From assembly GCA_003220225.1 (NCBI GenBank), contig QHRU01000032.1:62001-126000 (forward strand): DNA of 64,000 bases. Reading direction: 5' to 3'. This document shows, piece after piece, positions 35,188 to 43,788 of this stretch; position 1 is the stretch's first letter; the number at the start of each line of letters is the position of its first letter. Both the position numbers and the translations under genes were made by a program. The notes under the pieces are model-generated. The model saw only the letters and a program-made list of their open reading frames with translations, made no database searches and was not told the DNA's origin. The DNA comes from Candidatus Rokuibacteriota bacterium. GTDB taxonomy: Bacteria > Methylomirabilota > Methylomirabilia > Rokubacteriales > CSP1-6.

Positions 35188-36164
35188 TCCTGGCCTTCGC
35201 GCAGACCTGGGGTGTCTCGACCGCGTCCTTCGTCGGCGGTCTCCTCACCCTCTTCGTGTTCCGCCGTGGCTTGCCGCACGTGGGCCTGATCGTCGGTTAC
35301 CTGCTCCTGCTCTGGCTCCTCGTCGCGGTCCTCGTCCAGGTACGGGACACGCTGGTCGTCTCGGAGCGGCGCGCCCACCGCCTGGTGCTGACCGCGACCG
35401 AGTACGTGGTCCAGACGCTCTATCACGGCGTCCTCCTGTTCCTGCTCCCGGCCTACTGGGCCGCGACCACGCTGACGTCGGTCAACGTCTTCTTCTTTCT
35501 CGCCCTCGTCGCGCTCGCGCTTCTCGCGACGTTCGACCCGTGGTACCAGGCCGTCGTGCACCCGTATCCGTTGGTCGGCTACGTCTTCTTCCTCGTCTCG
35601 CTCTTCGGCGCGCTGAACCTCGCCCTGCCGCTGGTTGGCCTGCCGCCGGTGGCGGCGCTCGCGATCGCCGCATGGGTGGCGGTGGTGGCGCTGACGCCGG
35701 CCCTCTGTCGCGCGCGGGCGTGGCCCTGGTCGCGCGGACTCGTGGTCACGGGGCTGATCGGCATGCTCGCCACGAGCGCCGCCCTCGTCGGCCGCGTCGC
35801 CATCCCGCCGGCGCCGCTGTTCCTCGCCGAGGCGCGGCTGGGATGGAACGTCGTCACCATCGGTTCGCTCGAGCTGCCGTCGCCGATCCCCGCCGAGGCG
35901 GTGCTCCGGAACGGGCTCGTCGCCCACACCGCGATCTACGCGCCGGCGGGACTCAAGCAGCCCGTGGACCACGTCTGGAGGCTCGAGGGCCAGATCATCA
36001 ACGTCATCCGTCTCACGCCGGTCGAGGGTGGCCGGCGCGAGGGCTACCGGACGTTCTCGCGTAAGACCGGCTTTCCCGCCGATCCGAAGGGGCGATGGAC
36101 GGTGGACGTGACGACGGCGTCGGGCCAGCTCATCGGGCGCATGCGATTCCGAGTGGCGCCGTGA
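35184..36164 (+). CDS. membrane protein with DUF5924/DUF2914-type C-terminus
   Basis: 326 residues from GTG. Seven or eight hydrophobic segments occupy residues 1-215, then a soluble beta-rich domain: LRNGLVAHTAIYAPAGLKQPVDHVWRLEG, TPVEGGRREGYRTFSRK and GRWTVDVTTASGQLIGRMRFRV, which is the DUF2914 pattern. Such proteins are inner-membrane proteins with a periplasmic domain and no known function. Sits between metG and tatD, all in the same direction. Confidence 0.8.
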   Translation: MILAFAQTWGVSTASFVGGLLTLFVFRRGLPHVGLIVGYLLLLWLLVAVLVQVRDTLVVSERRAHRLVLTATEYVVQTLYHGVLLFLLPAYWAATTLTSVNVFFFLALVALALLATFDPWYQAVVHPYPLVGYVFFLVSLFGALNLALPLVGLPPVAALAIAAWVAVVALTPALCRARAWPWSRGLVVTGLIGMLATSAALVGRVAIPPAPLFLAEARLGWNVVTIGSLELPSPIPAEAVLRNGLVAHTAIYAPAGLKQPVDHVWRLEGQIINVIRLTPVEGGRREGYRTFSRKTGFPADPKGRWTVDVTTASGQLIGRMRFRVAP

Positions 36165-36186
36165 CCCACGCACCTGGGATGCGCCC

Positions 36187-36963
36187 GTGAGCCTGGAGCT
36201 CTTCGACACCCACGCGCACCTGCACGTTCCCGAGTTCGACGGCGATCGCGCGGAGATGATGGCGCGCGCGCGGCAGGCCGGCGTGACGCGCATGCTCACG
36301 ATCGGTACCGAGGTGCCGACCTCGCGCGCGGCCATTGCGCTGGCCGAGGCGGAGCCCGACGTGTGGGCGACCGTGGGCGTGCATCCCCACGACGCGGCGG
36401 ATGCCGACGCGGGCGTCCTGACCGAGATCGAGCGCCTCGCGGGCGGCCCGCGCGTCGTCGCCGTCGGCGAGATCGGCCTCGACTTCTTCCGCGACCTCTC
36501 GCCGCGCGACGTGCAGGAGCGCGTCTTCCGCCACCTGATCGGCCTCGCGCGGCGCGTGCGCAAGCCGGTGGTCGTGCACTGCCGCGACGCCCACGCCGAG
36601 GTGCTGGCGATCCTCGGCGAGGAGGGCGCGAGCGAGGTGGGCGGGATCATGCACTGCTTCTCGGGCGACGTGGAGATCGCGCGCCGCTGTCTGGACCTCG
36701 GCTTGCTCGTCTCGCTGGCGGGTCCCGTCACCTATCCGAACGCGCGCGCGCTCCCGGACGTCGCCCGCTTCGTGCCGGCCGACCGCCTCGTGATCGAGAC
36801 CGATTGTCCGTTCCTGCCGCCGCAAGGCTACCGCGGCAAGCGCAACGAGCCGGCGTATCTGGCGCTCACGGCGGCGCGCGTGGCGGAGCTGCGCGGCGAG
36901 CCGCTCGAGGAGTTCGCGCGGCGCGCCTCCGACAACGCGCGCCGGCTGCTCCGTCTGGGCTGA
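36187..36963 (+). CDS. tatD: TatD-family metal-dependent DNase
   Basis: 258 residues from GTG. TIM-barrel metal sites: FDTHAHLHVPEFD, VGEIGLDFFRD (bridging Glu), VVVHCRDAHAE, IMHCFSG and VIETDCPFLPP. TatD enzymes are 3'-5' exonucleases acting in DNA repair and degradation; the tRNA-aminoacyl name of older databases does not apply. Near metG as in many bacteria. TGATG links it to the next gene. Confidence 0.93.
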   Translation: MSLELFDTHAHLHVPEFDGDRAEMMARARQAGVTRMLTIGTEVPTSRAAIALAEAEPDVWATVGVHPHDAADADAGVLTEIERLAGGPRVVAVGEIGLDFFRDLSPRDVQERVFRHLIGLARRVRKPVVVHCRDAHAEVLAILGEEGASEVGGIMHCFSGDVEIARRCLDLGLLVSLAGPVTYPNARALPDVARFVPADRLVIETDCPFLPPQGYRGKRNEPAYLALTAARVAELRGEPLEEFARRASDNARRLLRLG

Positions 36964-37895
36964 TGTCGCTGCGCGACGTCGGCTTCTTCCTGCGCGGGCG
37001 GCTCAACCGGGCGGCCAACCGCGTGCTGAATCGCGGGACGCGTGCGCACGCCGAGACACCGACGCCCCTCAGCGAGGTGCTGGGCGGACCCCGAACGCCG
37101 CTGGCCCTGTCATGCCTGCTCACCGCGCGCGACAACGCCGCGCGCGAGGCGGCGGTGGCGAGCTGGCTCGGCGCGCGCGGCGTGCCGTTCACACGGCACC
37201 GGTTCGCGACGTTCGAGGGCCGCGGCGACAACTACATCGTCGATGTCGGCAGCGGCGACCGCACGCTCGTCCTCGTCGCGCATCACGACGCGGTGCCCGC
37301 CAGCCCCGGCGCCAACGACAACGCCGCCTCCGTCGCGATTTTGCTGACGCTGCTCGAGCGGCTGGCCGCGGCGCCGCCGTCGCGGCTGCGCGTTCGGCTG
37401 CTCTTCCCGGCCTGCGAGGAGCTGGGCTACCTCGGCTCGCGCGCCTACGTCCGCGATGCCGCGCTCGACCGGATCGCCGGCGTCCTGAGCCTCGAGCTGT
37501 GCGGGATGGGCGACACGCTGGCGATCTGGGACGCGGGTACGGAGACGCCATTCCTGCGGACGGTACGCGGCGCCTTCGAGAACGTCGGCCGCCGCGCCGA
37601 CGAGACCTACCACGTCGTCGGGCGCATCCCCGTGTTCGGCAGCGACCACCGCGCGTTCGCGGCGGCCGGCATTCCCGCCTACGGCCTCACCGTGGTGCCG
37701 GCGGCGGAGGCCGACGCGCTGCGTGCCTTCGTGTTCAACCCGATGAAGAGCGCGTTCCGCGCCGTCAAGCGACGCCCGGTGCCGTTCGCCACCTACCACA
37801 CGACGCGCGACGCGCTCGCGACGCTGGACGGCGGCGCCCTCGACGCCGTGGTGCAGGCGCTGGAGGCGGTGGTGGAGGAAGCCGCGCGCTCGTGA
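36963..37895 (+). CDS. M28-family metallopeptidase
   Basis: 310 residues, ATG sharing bases with the tatD stop. Zinc aminopeptidase landmarks: VLVAHHDAVPASPGANDNAASVAILL (His and Asp ligands), PACEELGYLGSRAYV (catalytic Glu pair), SLELCGMGD (Asp-like position), GSDHRAF and the late YHTTRDALATLD His. No signal peptide, so it is cytoplasmic or its leader is atypical. Might trim peptides; specificity unknown. Confidence 0.87.
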   Translation: MSLRDVGFFLRGRLNRAANRVLNRGTRAHAETPTPLSEVLGGPRTPLALSCLLTARDNAAREAAVASWLGARGVPFTRHRFATFEGRGDNYIVDVGSGDRTLVLVAHHDAVPASPGANDNAASVAILLTLLERLAAAPPSRLRVRLLFPACEELGYLGSRAYVRDAALDRIAGVLSLELCGMGDTLAIWDAGTETPFLRTVRGAFENVGRRADETYHVVGRIPVFGSDHRAFAAAGIPAYGLTVVPAAEADALRAFVFNPMKSAFRAVKRRPVPFATYHTTRDALATLDGGALDAVVQALEAVVEEAARS

Positions 37896-38303
37896 GGCGG
37901 CTCCGGCTCATTGCTGCCGTCGTGTTGGTCACGGCCTTCGGGTTTGGAGTGTGGGCCTTCGCTTCCGAGCCAGCTTCGCTCACCACGAGAACCCACGAGT
38001 TGTTCATACCCAGCTTGCTGGCCTACGTGTTGCCGTGCTCGCCGATCTGCATGTCGGCTCTCCCTTCACGAACAGTCTGAAGCCAGACCTGATCGTCATC
38101 CCGGGAGATTTCGTCATTCATGGGGTCCGGGGCGGCACCTTCGTAGCGCCGGAGGACGCGGCTGCCGTTCTTGCGCGGTTGACAGCGCCGAAGAGGGACG
38201 TCATTTGTTTGTGAGCCCCGGTTTGGGAACGAGCATACTTCCGGTGCGATTCAGAGTCCCCCCTGAGGTGACATTGCTCGTACTTCATCCGAACAAAGGC
38301 TAG
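37892..38303 (+). pseudogene. metallophosphoesterase remnant (YkuE/YaeI-like), three frames
   Basis: Three pieces in different frames can be read: a GTG start overlapping the M28 stop with a hydrophobic leader (LIAAVVLVTAFGFGVWAF) to EPASLTTRTHELF; then LRVAVLADLHVGSPFT (metal Asp and His) and LKPDLIVIPGDFVIHG up to a TGA at 38212; then VSPGLGTSILPVRFRVPPEV to a TAG. The middle with NHD and HTHGGQ is deleted. A normal protein would be near 280 residues, so this gene is dead. Base composition is lower in GC than its neighbours, as expected for decay. Confidence 0.8.
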
Positions 38304-38554
38304 CGAGACAGCAGGCGGCGGCTGCGGTCGGCGTCCGCGCGGGGCACCAATAAGATGACCTCGCCCTGCGAGCCGACCGTGAACGGATGGACCGAGTGCG
38401 CGATGCGGGAGCGCGCGACGACCGGGATGCCCTCGCTCTCGAAGAGGCCCTTCACGACCAGCGCCTCGCGTTGGTCGCAGCGGTGGACTTCAACCAGCTC
38501 GGAGCGATCGCTCTCGCCGGCGGGACGCTTCGGGAACGGAATCACCTGGCCCAT
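38300..38554 (-). CDS. DUF2007-like putative signal-transducing protein
   Basis: 84 residues from ATG at 38554 (MGQVIPFPKRP); an in-frame ATG at 38581 is possible but less likely. The block LVEVHRCDQREALVVKGLFESEGIPVVARSRIAHSV, then GEVILLVPRADADRSRRLL, is the DUF2007 fold, a small domain found alone or with GNAT and GlnB-like proteins. Function unknown. Converges on the metallophosphoesterase remnant with overlapping stop codons. Confidence 0.7.
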   Translation of the reverse strand: MGQVIPFPKRPAGESDRSELVEVHRCDQREALVVKGLFESEGIPVVARSRIAHSVHPFTVGSQGEVILLVPRADADRSRRLLSR

Positions 38555-38631
38555 GGGGTCCCGATGATAACGCAGGTCCATGAAAATCCGTTCCGGGGCG
38601 TAAAATCAGCCCAGCATGCAGGAGGTGGGTC

Positions 38632-39918
38632 GTGGACAAGTACGAATACTTCCGAGGCCTTCCCGAGGTCGGCATCGTCCCGCGCGCCCCGCACGCCGGC
38701 CCGCTGCTGCGCCACGTCTACGAGCAGGAGCACGGCCGTGGCGGCTTCTCCGGAAAGGTCGCGCACACCTACCACCTCTATCCGCCGACGAACTGGCTGC
38801 CGGGCGAGACGCGCGTGCTGGACGGCTTCGCGCCGGCGTGGGAGTCGCCGCTGCAGCCGATCGGCGGCACCCATCTGCTGCTGAGCGTCGCGCCCGCGGA
38901 GCCGGCGCGCGACCTCTATCGCGGGATGGCGCGGATCGTCGCCAACGCCACCGCCGCCATGAACGTCACCGCGCCCGCGGCCCCGATGGATTACTTCTTC
39001 GAGCACCACTCGGCCACGATGGTCTTCTTCGTCCACGAGGGCCGCGGCACGCTCGAGACGACGTTCGGGCCGATCGAGTACAAGAAGGGCGACTTCCTGA
39101 TCGTTCCCAAGGGCATCGCGCACCGCTTCGAGCTGGGCGCCGGCCGCCACTATTACTGGATGTACGAGTCGTTCGCGGGCGACCCGGAGAAGGCGGAGTC
39201 GCCGAGCACCGGCCGCTTCATCACCCACAGCGAGAGCGACTATCGCTATCCGCGCTCGCTCGACACGCGCAACGAGGCGGGGCGCTTCGACATCGTCTCC
39301 AAGGTCGGCGACGTCTACACGCGGCGCGTCCACCCGACGCACCCCTTCGACGTGGTGGGCTGGCGCGGCGACTACCTGCCGTACCGTTTCGCCGTCGAGG
39401 ACGTGCGCCCGCTCGTGGCCGACCGCTCGCACGTGCCGCCGTCGGGGCACACGGTCTTCACGCTCCCCGGCTGCTATCTCTGCGTGTTCACCGTGCGCTC
39501 GGTGGAGAAGGAAGGGATGTGGCTGCCGTTCTTCCACCGCAACTTCGACTACCTCGAGACGCTCGGTTATCACTTCGGCGACTTCTTCAGCGGCGGCGGC
39601 GTGGTCGGCCCCGGCATGGTGACGCTGCACCCCGTCGGCCTGCCGCACGGGCCGAAGCCGCGCGCCATCGAGAAGTGGCTGGACGGCAAGGCGGGCGCCG
39701 TCCACAACGAGGTCGCGGTGATGGCCGACTTCGCCAACCCGACGCGCGTGTCGGCGTTCGCGCTGGGGCTGCGACGCGCCGACTACATGGACACGTGGAG
39801 CGGCTACACCACGGAGCCGCGCTTCACCTGGCGCGCCGACCGCCTGGACGAGATCCGGCGCGCCGCCGAGCGCCTCACCGACGCGCGCGACACGCTGACG
39901 CCGCCCGAGGGGGACTGA
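38632..39918 (+). CDS. hmgA: homogentisate 1,2-dioxygenase-like protein
   Basis: 428 residues from GTG with AGGAGG upstream; right length for homogentisate dioxygenase. Two cupin domains: the first around MDYFFEHHSATMVFFVHEGRGTL, the second with VHPTHPFDVVGWRGDYLPYRF, the iron His in FFHRNFDYLETLG and LPHGPKP. It would cleave homogentisate to maleylacetoacetate in tyrosine breakdown. The Glu ligand usually six residues after HRN is seven residues after it here, and the rest of the pathway is not adjacent, so a related substrate is possible. Confidence 0.7.
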   Translation: MDKYEYFRGLPEVGIVPRAPHAGPLLRHVYEQEHGRGGFSGKVAHTYHLYPPTNWLPGETRVLDGFAPAWESPLQPIGGTHLLLSVAPAEPARDLYRGMARIVANATAAMNVTAPAAPMDYFFEHHSATMVFFVHEGRGTLETTFGPIEYKKGDFLIVPKGIAHRFELGAGRHYYWMYESFAGDPEKAESPSTGRFITHSESDYRYPRSLDTRNEAGRFDIVSKVGDVYTRRVHPTHPFDVVGWRGDYLPYRFAVEDVRPLVADRSHVPPSGHTVFTLPGCYLCVFTVRSVEKEGMWLPFFHRNFDYLETLGYHFGDFFSGGGVVGPGMVTLHPVGLPHGPKPRAIEKWLDGKAGAVHNEVAVMADFANPTRVSAFALGLRRADYMDTWSGYTTEPRFTWRADRLDEIRRAAERLTDARDTLTPPEGD

Positions 39919-39937
39919 GACGCCGAGGAGGAACGAG

Positions 39938-40297
39938 ATGAACGATCACGACGCCCTGCTCGAGCTCAACCGCGACTACATCCGATCGGTGCAGACCTCC
40001 GACGTGCGCCGGTTCGACGAGATCCTGGCGGACGATTTCCTGTGCAGCAATCCCGACGGCTCGCTCGTGGACCGGAAGGACTTCCTGAAGCAGACCGCGG
40101 TGCCGGTCAAGATCTCCAATCTCGAGGCCCGCGACGTCAACGTGCGAGTCATGGGCGACGTCGCGATCATCCACGCGCGGACGACGTACACGCTGCCGGA
40201 CGGCCGGCCGGGCGCGGGTCGCTACACGGACGTGTGGGCGCGGCGCGCCGGCCGGTGGCTGGCCGTCTCGGCGCACGTCACGCGCCTGGGCGTCTAG
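39938..40297 (+). CDS. NTF2-like/DUF4440 protein
   Basis: 119 residues, ATG with GAGGAGG upstream, 19 bp after the dioxygenase gene. LLELNRDYIRSVQTSDVRRFDEILADDFLCSNPDGSLVDRKDFL is the SnoaL/DUF4440 opening helix pair; RDVNVRVMGDVAIIHARTTYT and GRYTDVWARRAGRWLAVSAHVT complete the cone fold. Such proteins are small ketosteroid-isomerase-like enzymes or binding proteins. Perhaps helps the neighbouring ring-cleavage step; no direct evidence. Confidence 0.82.
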   Translation: MNDHDALLELNRDYIRSVQTSDVRRFDEILADDFLCSNPDGSLVDRKDFLKQTAVPVKISNLEARDVNVRVMGDVAIIHARTTYTLPDGRPGAGRYTDVWARRAGRWLAVSAHVTRLGV

Positions 40298-40341
40298 AGG
40301 CCGTACCGGTCGAACAACCGCTGATCGCGTCGGCGAGAGGT

Positions 40342-41484
40342 CTAGTCCTCGTTGCAGGGTACGCGCTTCTTGAAGTACGTGTCGAAGCAGATCACCGGAT
40401 CTCGCGGGGCCGGCTCGGGAGTCTGAGGAGCGACCAGAAACCACACGGCGCTGTAGAGGGCGTCTGCGATTTCCGCATGACCGGAAGCGTTCGGGTGCAT
40501 CGATCCGAACGGGTCGCCCTGAGCCGTGATCGAGTCGAGCAGCGTGTTGACGTAACGCGGATTGCCCCACGTCCACCACGACGGGCTCGGGAAGTCGGTG
40601 CAATATCCGTGGGTGCTGAACCGGCTGGAGATCCCCGAAACGAACGCCCAGGCCGGATGACTCCCCGGCGCCGTGTTGGCGCGAAACACGGCATCCTGGA
40701 TGGCCGCATTGAGCGGGGCGATCACGGCGATCGATGCCCACGTGGCTTCGTCTTCGCTGATGCCGTCGAAGCCTGCGAAGCCCGGAACGACCGGGTTTCC
40801 GCAGCGGAGGCCCCACAGGCCGATGGTCGGGTCGGGGTACTCGGTGACGACAACGAAGCGAATCGTCCCTGCCGCCCCCGAATTTACGGCGGCGAAGACC
40901 TCATCGAGCCGTCGGGGAAGGTCAGCGAGCAGCATGGACGTCAGGCTCGTGAGAATGGGATCGATCTCGCAAAACGTCGCCGGATCGAGGCAGGCCTTCA
41001 CGATCGAGGAGAATCCGATATCGTTGCCGCCGATCGACAGCGTGAGAGCGTCGATCGGCGTGCCGCCAAAGCGCGACTTGATCGTGGCGAACTGACCGCC
41101 GGAACCGAGCAGGGATTGCGGGCCACTCCCCTGCGACCCTCCGCCGGGCGGCGTGGCGCCGGTTACGGAGCCGGTGCAGGCCACCGAGGCGAACGCCACC
41201 GGTTTGTAGCCGCCCAGTTGGGCCGCCGCGACAGCGGCGCCGGCCAGCGTCGAGCGGTGGCAAGGCTGGGCGAGACCATCGGTGTCATCGCCGCGCCAGA
41301 CCGGAAACGCCGAAGGCGAGCCGTCGGCCGCGCCCTCTCCCGACGCATACGAGTCTCCGGCCGAGACGATCACCACCTGGGCTGCCGCGGGTGACGCAAC
41401 GAGCGTGGCGTAGGTCCCGGCGACGAGCACGGTGAGCGCAACCATGGAAAGTGCGCGCGCGAGCGTACGGCCAAGACAGTCCAT
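40342..41484 (-). CDS. exported SGNH/GDSL hydrolase (SEST-like esterase)
   Basis: 380 residues from ATG (or GTG one codon before). Signal peptide MVALTVLVAGTYATLVASPAAA, then the nucleophile block VSAGDSYASGEGAADG, oxyanion residues in LSIGGNDIGF, and the His in SMHPNASGHAEIADALY. Several Cys suggest disulphides, as in Streptomyces scabies esterase. An extracellular lipase/esterase. Codons are less GC-biased than in the neighbours, and the 230 bp upstream are also GC-poorer, hinting at acquisition by transfer. Confidence 0.82.
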   Translation of the reverse strand: MDCLGRTLARALSMVALTVLVAGTYATLVASPAAAQVVIVSAGDSYASGEGAADGSPSAFPVWRGDDTDGLAQPCHRSTLAGAAVAAAQLGGYKPVAFASVACTGSVTGATPPGGGSQGSGPQSLLGSGGQFATIKSRFGGTPIDALTLSIGGNDIGFSSIVKACLDPATFCEIDPILTSLTSMLLADLPRRLDEVFAAVNSGAAGTIRFVVVTEYPDPTIGLWGLRCGNPVVPGFAGFDGISEDEATWASIAVIAPLNAAIQDAVFRANTAPGSHPAWAFVSGISSRFSTHGYCTDFPSPSWWTWGNPRYVNTLLDSITAQGDPFGSMHPNASGHAEIADALYSAVWFLVAPQTPEPAPRDPVICFDTYFKKRVPCNED

Positions 41485-41487
41485 CAC

Positions 41488-41713
41488 AGTCGTCCTCCGA
41501 CACGCGAGGTGCTTCGTTCACTGCATCGCTGGAAACGACGGCCGTCCCTCAGCACTATGGCGATACGGCAAGAGATGTGCCTGGCCTGCGCGCGCGTAAA
41601 TAGTCGATTCGACGGACCAGAGAATTCGCTGCCGTCGAACAGCGGGCACGATCCGGCGCCTGCTTCGGGCGTTTTGCCGCGTGACGATGCGGAGCCGCGG
41701 GGGGCTGGCGGAC
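41488..41713. other. non-coding gap, GC-poorer than surroundings
   Basis: 226 bp upstream of the GDSL esterase and downstream of the P1 peptidase gene. It has a GGAGGAC ribosome-binding site for the esterase near its left end and AT-rich patches (AAATAGTCGATTC, AGAGAATTC); no ORF of interest, hairpin with T-run, or RNA was recognised. Confidence 0.5.
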
Positions 41714-42664
41714 CTAAAGGTCGCGCGCGGCGGGCAGGCCGGGCAGCGACGTCGCGGCGCGGACGCCGCGCGCGATCGCGCGCGCGACGGCGTCGGCCGC
41801 GGCCAGGCCCAGCCGCGTGAGATCGGCGCCGACGTCGCCGACCGAGAGCGCGAAGAGCGCGTCGCCGTCGAACGCGGTGTGGGGCGGCGACAGCGCGCGC
41901 GCGAACCCCACCAGGCCGAGCGCGGCCAGCTTGGCGGCCTCCGGCTTCGACAGCCGCGCGTTGGTGGCGACGACGCCGACCGTGGTGTGGCCGGGCCCCG
42001 CGAAGCGACCCAGCGCGCCGCCCTCGCGCAGCGCGCGCGCCGTGTCGACCAGGCGCCGGCCGTCGGCGGCGTCGCGGGTGCCGGCGATCAGCGCGCCGGT
42101 GTCCGGGTCGCGCACGTCACCGACCGCGTTGACGACGACCAGCGCGCCGACGGTCGCGTCGTCCACGCGCGCGCTCGCGGTGCCGACACCGCCACGCATC
42201 GCGCGGGCCACGCCGAAGAGCTTGCCGACCGAGGCGCCCGTGCCCGCGCCCACGCTGCCCTCGGCGATCGCGCCGGGCGCCGCCGCGGCGGCCGCCGCAT
42301 AGCCCATCTCGCGCGTCGGCCGCGCCTTCGGATCGCCGACGCTGAGGTCGAAGATGAACGCGCCCGGCACGTGCGGGACCACGGTCGGCCCGACGGCGAA
42401 CCCGGCGCCGCGCTCCTCGAGCCAGCGCATCACGCCCCACACCGTCTCGCCGCCGAAGCGGCTGCCACCCCCGAGCACGACGCCCTGCACGGTGGGCACG
42501 AGGTGACGCGGGTCGAGGAAGTCGAGGCCGAGCACGTCGTTGGCGCCGCCGCGCAGCTCGACGCCGCCGACGGCGGGCCGGTCGCAGAGCACGACGGTCA
42601 CGCCGGTGAGCCCGGCCGCGTCGGTGGCGTGACCGACGCGCACGCCGGGCACGTCGGTGATCAG
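41714..42664 (-). CDS. P1 family peptidase (DmpA/BapA-like aminopeptidase)
   Basis: About 316 residues. Family blocks: ITDVPGVRVGHATD at the start, GGSRFGGETVWGVMRWLEE, VPHVPGAFIFDLSVGDP and GHTTVGVVATNARLSK, where autoproteolysis creates the Ser/Thr N-terminal nucleophile. The conserved start has no ATG; CTG at 42664 overlaps the preceding TGA (CTGA), with GTG at 42652 as the alternative. These enzymes remove D-Ala, beta-Ala or L-amino acids from peptides. Last gene of a three-gene minus-strand operon. Confidence 0.85.
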   Translation of the reverse strand: MITDVPGVRVGHATDAAGLTGVTVVLCDRPAVGGVELRGGANDVLGLDFLDPRHLVPTVQGVVLGGGSRFGGETVWGVMRWLEERGAGFAVGPTVVPHVPGAFIFDLSVGDPKARPTREMGYAAAAAAAPGAIAEGSVGAGTGASVGKLFGVARAMRGGVGTASARVDDATVGALVVVNAVGDVRDPDTGALIAGTRDAADGRRLVDTARALREGGALGRFAGPGHTTVGVVATNARLSKPEAAKLAALGLVGFARALSPPHTAFDGDALFALSVGDVGADLTRLGLAAADAVARAIARGVRAATSLPGLPAARDL

Positions 42665-43788
42665 GGCTTGCGGCTCACGTCGGCGGCGCGCAGCCGGCCG
42701 GCCGCGACCTCGCCGGCGATCTCCAGCGCGCGGCGCGCCAGCCCCGTCGCGAACGGCTGGTGCGCGACCTCCCGCGTCTCGTCGGCCAGCGCGGCGGCGG
42801 CCGCGCGCGCGAGGCCGGCCGGCTCCGGGCGGGCGGTGGCGTCGAACACGAAGGCCATCTCGTCGAGCCGCCGCGCCCAGCGTCGGCGCGCGTCGGGCAC
42901 CAGCTCGCGCTCGACGATGCGCGTCACGATCGCCGCCTCGCGCTCGGCCTTGATGTGGTCGGATACGACCAGGCGGCTCTCGCGCGCCTCGAGCAGCGCG
43001 AGCGCGTCCGACTGCACGGACTCGGGGTCGAGGAACCACGACGCGAGCTCGGGGAGGGCGAGAAGCTCGCCCGCGCGCTCGAAAAGCGGAGTGTCCGCGG
43101 CGGGGGGGTCTGGGGGGCCATGTCGGGGCCCCCCAGCTCCAGCATGAAGGCCACGCGCGCTCTCGAAAGGCGCTTTCCATCGATCGAAGGCGGCGGGCGG
43201 CGTCGTCCCGAGCGTCGCGTGCAGCGTCAGCGCCTCGACGACGGCCCTCAGGGCACGCGCGGGCTCGACCGCGATCCACGGCAGCTTCTGCGAGGCGCGG
43301 AGCGACTTCAGCTCCTCCTCGAGTCGCTTCTTGGTGATGTCGCCGCCCGCGACGTCGAGGATGCCGGCGGTGTCGTTGACGATCAGCGAGCAGAGGGTGG
43401 CGCCGCCGAAGCCGCCCTCGAAGAGCACCCACACCGCGCGCGAGCCCGTGCCGTCGATGCCGGAGAGCCAGGCGCGCACCGCGCGCTCGGGCCGCCGCTC
43501 GACGACGAGCCGGCGTGGAGGCTTGGCGGGGGTGGCGACGCCCTGCTGCGAGAGACGGTAGAGGGCGCGCCTGCCCGCGCGCCGCACGCCGCGCGCCGCC
43601 TCGTCGCCGGCGAGCGTGGTGAGCACGGGCAGCGCCGCGGCGCCGTGCGCGGCGGCGAAGTCGCGCAGCGCTGTCTCCAGCACGGGCTCGGCGGCCGCGG
43701 CGAGCGTCTGACGGGCGGCGGCGTCGAGACGCCTCGGCTCGGCCAGCGCCGCCTCGAGGACGGCGCGGCAGGCCGCGGAATCCGTCAT
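42661..43788 (-). CDS. unknown 375-residue protein
   Basis: ATGA overlap with the upstream unknown gene and CTGA with the P1 peptidase. The N-terminal third is helical with a repeat-like LRDFAAAHGAAALPVLTTLAGDEAARGVRRAGRRALYRL, as in HEAT/ARM repeats, followed by a beta-containing block RAWLSGIDGTGSRAVWVLFEGGF and NDTAGILDVAGGDITKKRLEEEL. A GGGGGGCC hairpin repeat lies in frame inside the gene (encoding AGGPRHGPPDPP). No family recognised; not membrane-bound. Confidence 0.7.
   Translation of the reverse strand: MTDSAACRAVLEAALAEPRRLDAAARQTLAAAAEPVLETALRDFAAAHGAAALPVLTTLAGDEAARGVRRAGRRALYRLSQQGVATPAKPPRRLVVERRPERAVRAWLSGIDGTGSRAVWVLFEGGFGGATLCSLIVNDTAGILDVAGGDITKKRLEEELKSLRASQKLPWIAVEPARALRAVVEALTLHATLGTTPPAAFDRWKAPFESARGLHAGAGGPRHGPPDPPAADTPLFERAGELLALPELASWFLDPESVQSDALALLEARESRLVVSDHIKAEREAAIVTRIVERELVPDARRRWARRLDEMAFVFDATARPEPAGLARAAAAALADETREVAHQPFATGLARRALEIAGEVAAGRLRAADVSRKP
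43102..43137. repeat. GGGGGGCC dispersed hairpin, copy 3, inside a gene
   Basis: CTGGGGGGCC, loop ATGTCGG, GGCCCCCCAG: a perfect 10-bp stem. Read on the minus strand it matches copy 1 including the flanking CCCCCCARACCCCCC. It lies within the 375-residue unknown gene, where it encodes a Gly/Pro-rich insert without breaking the frame. Confidence 0.8.
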
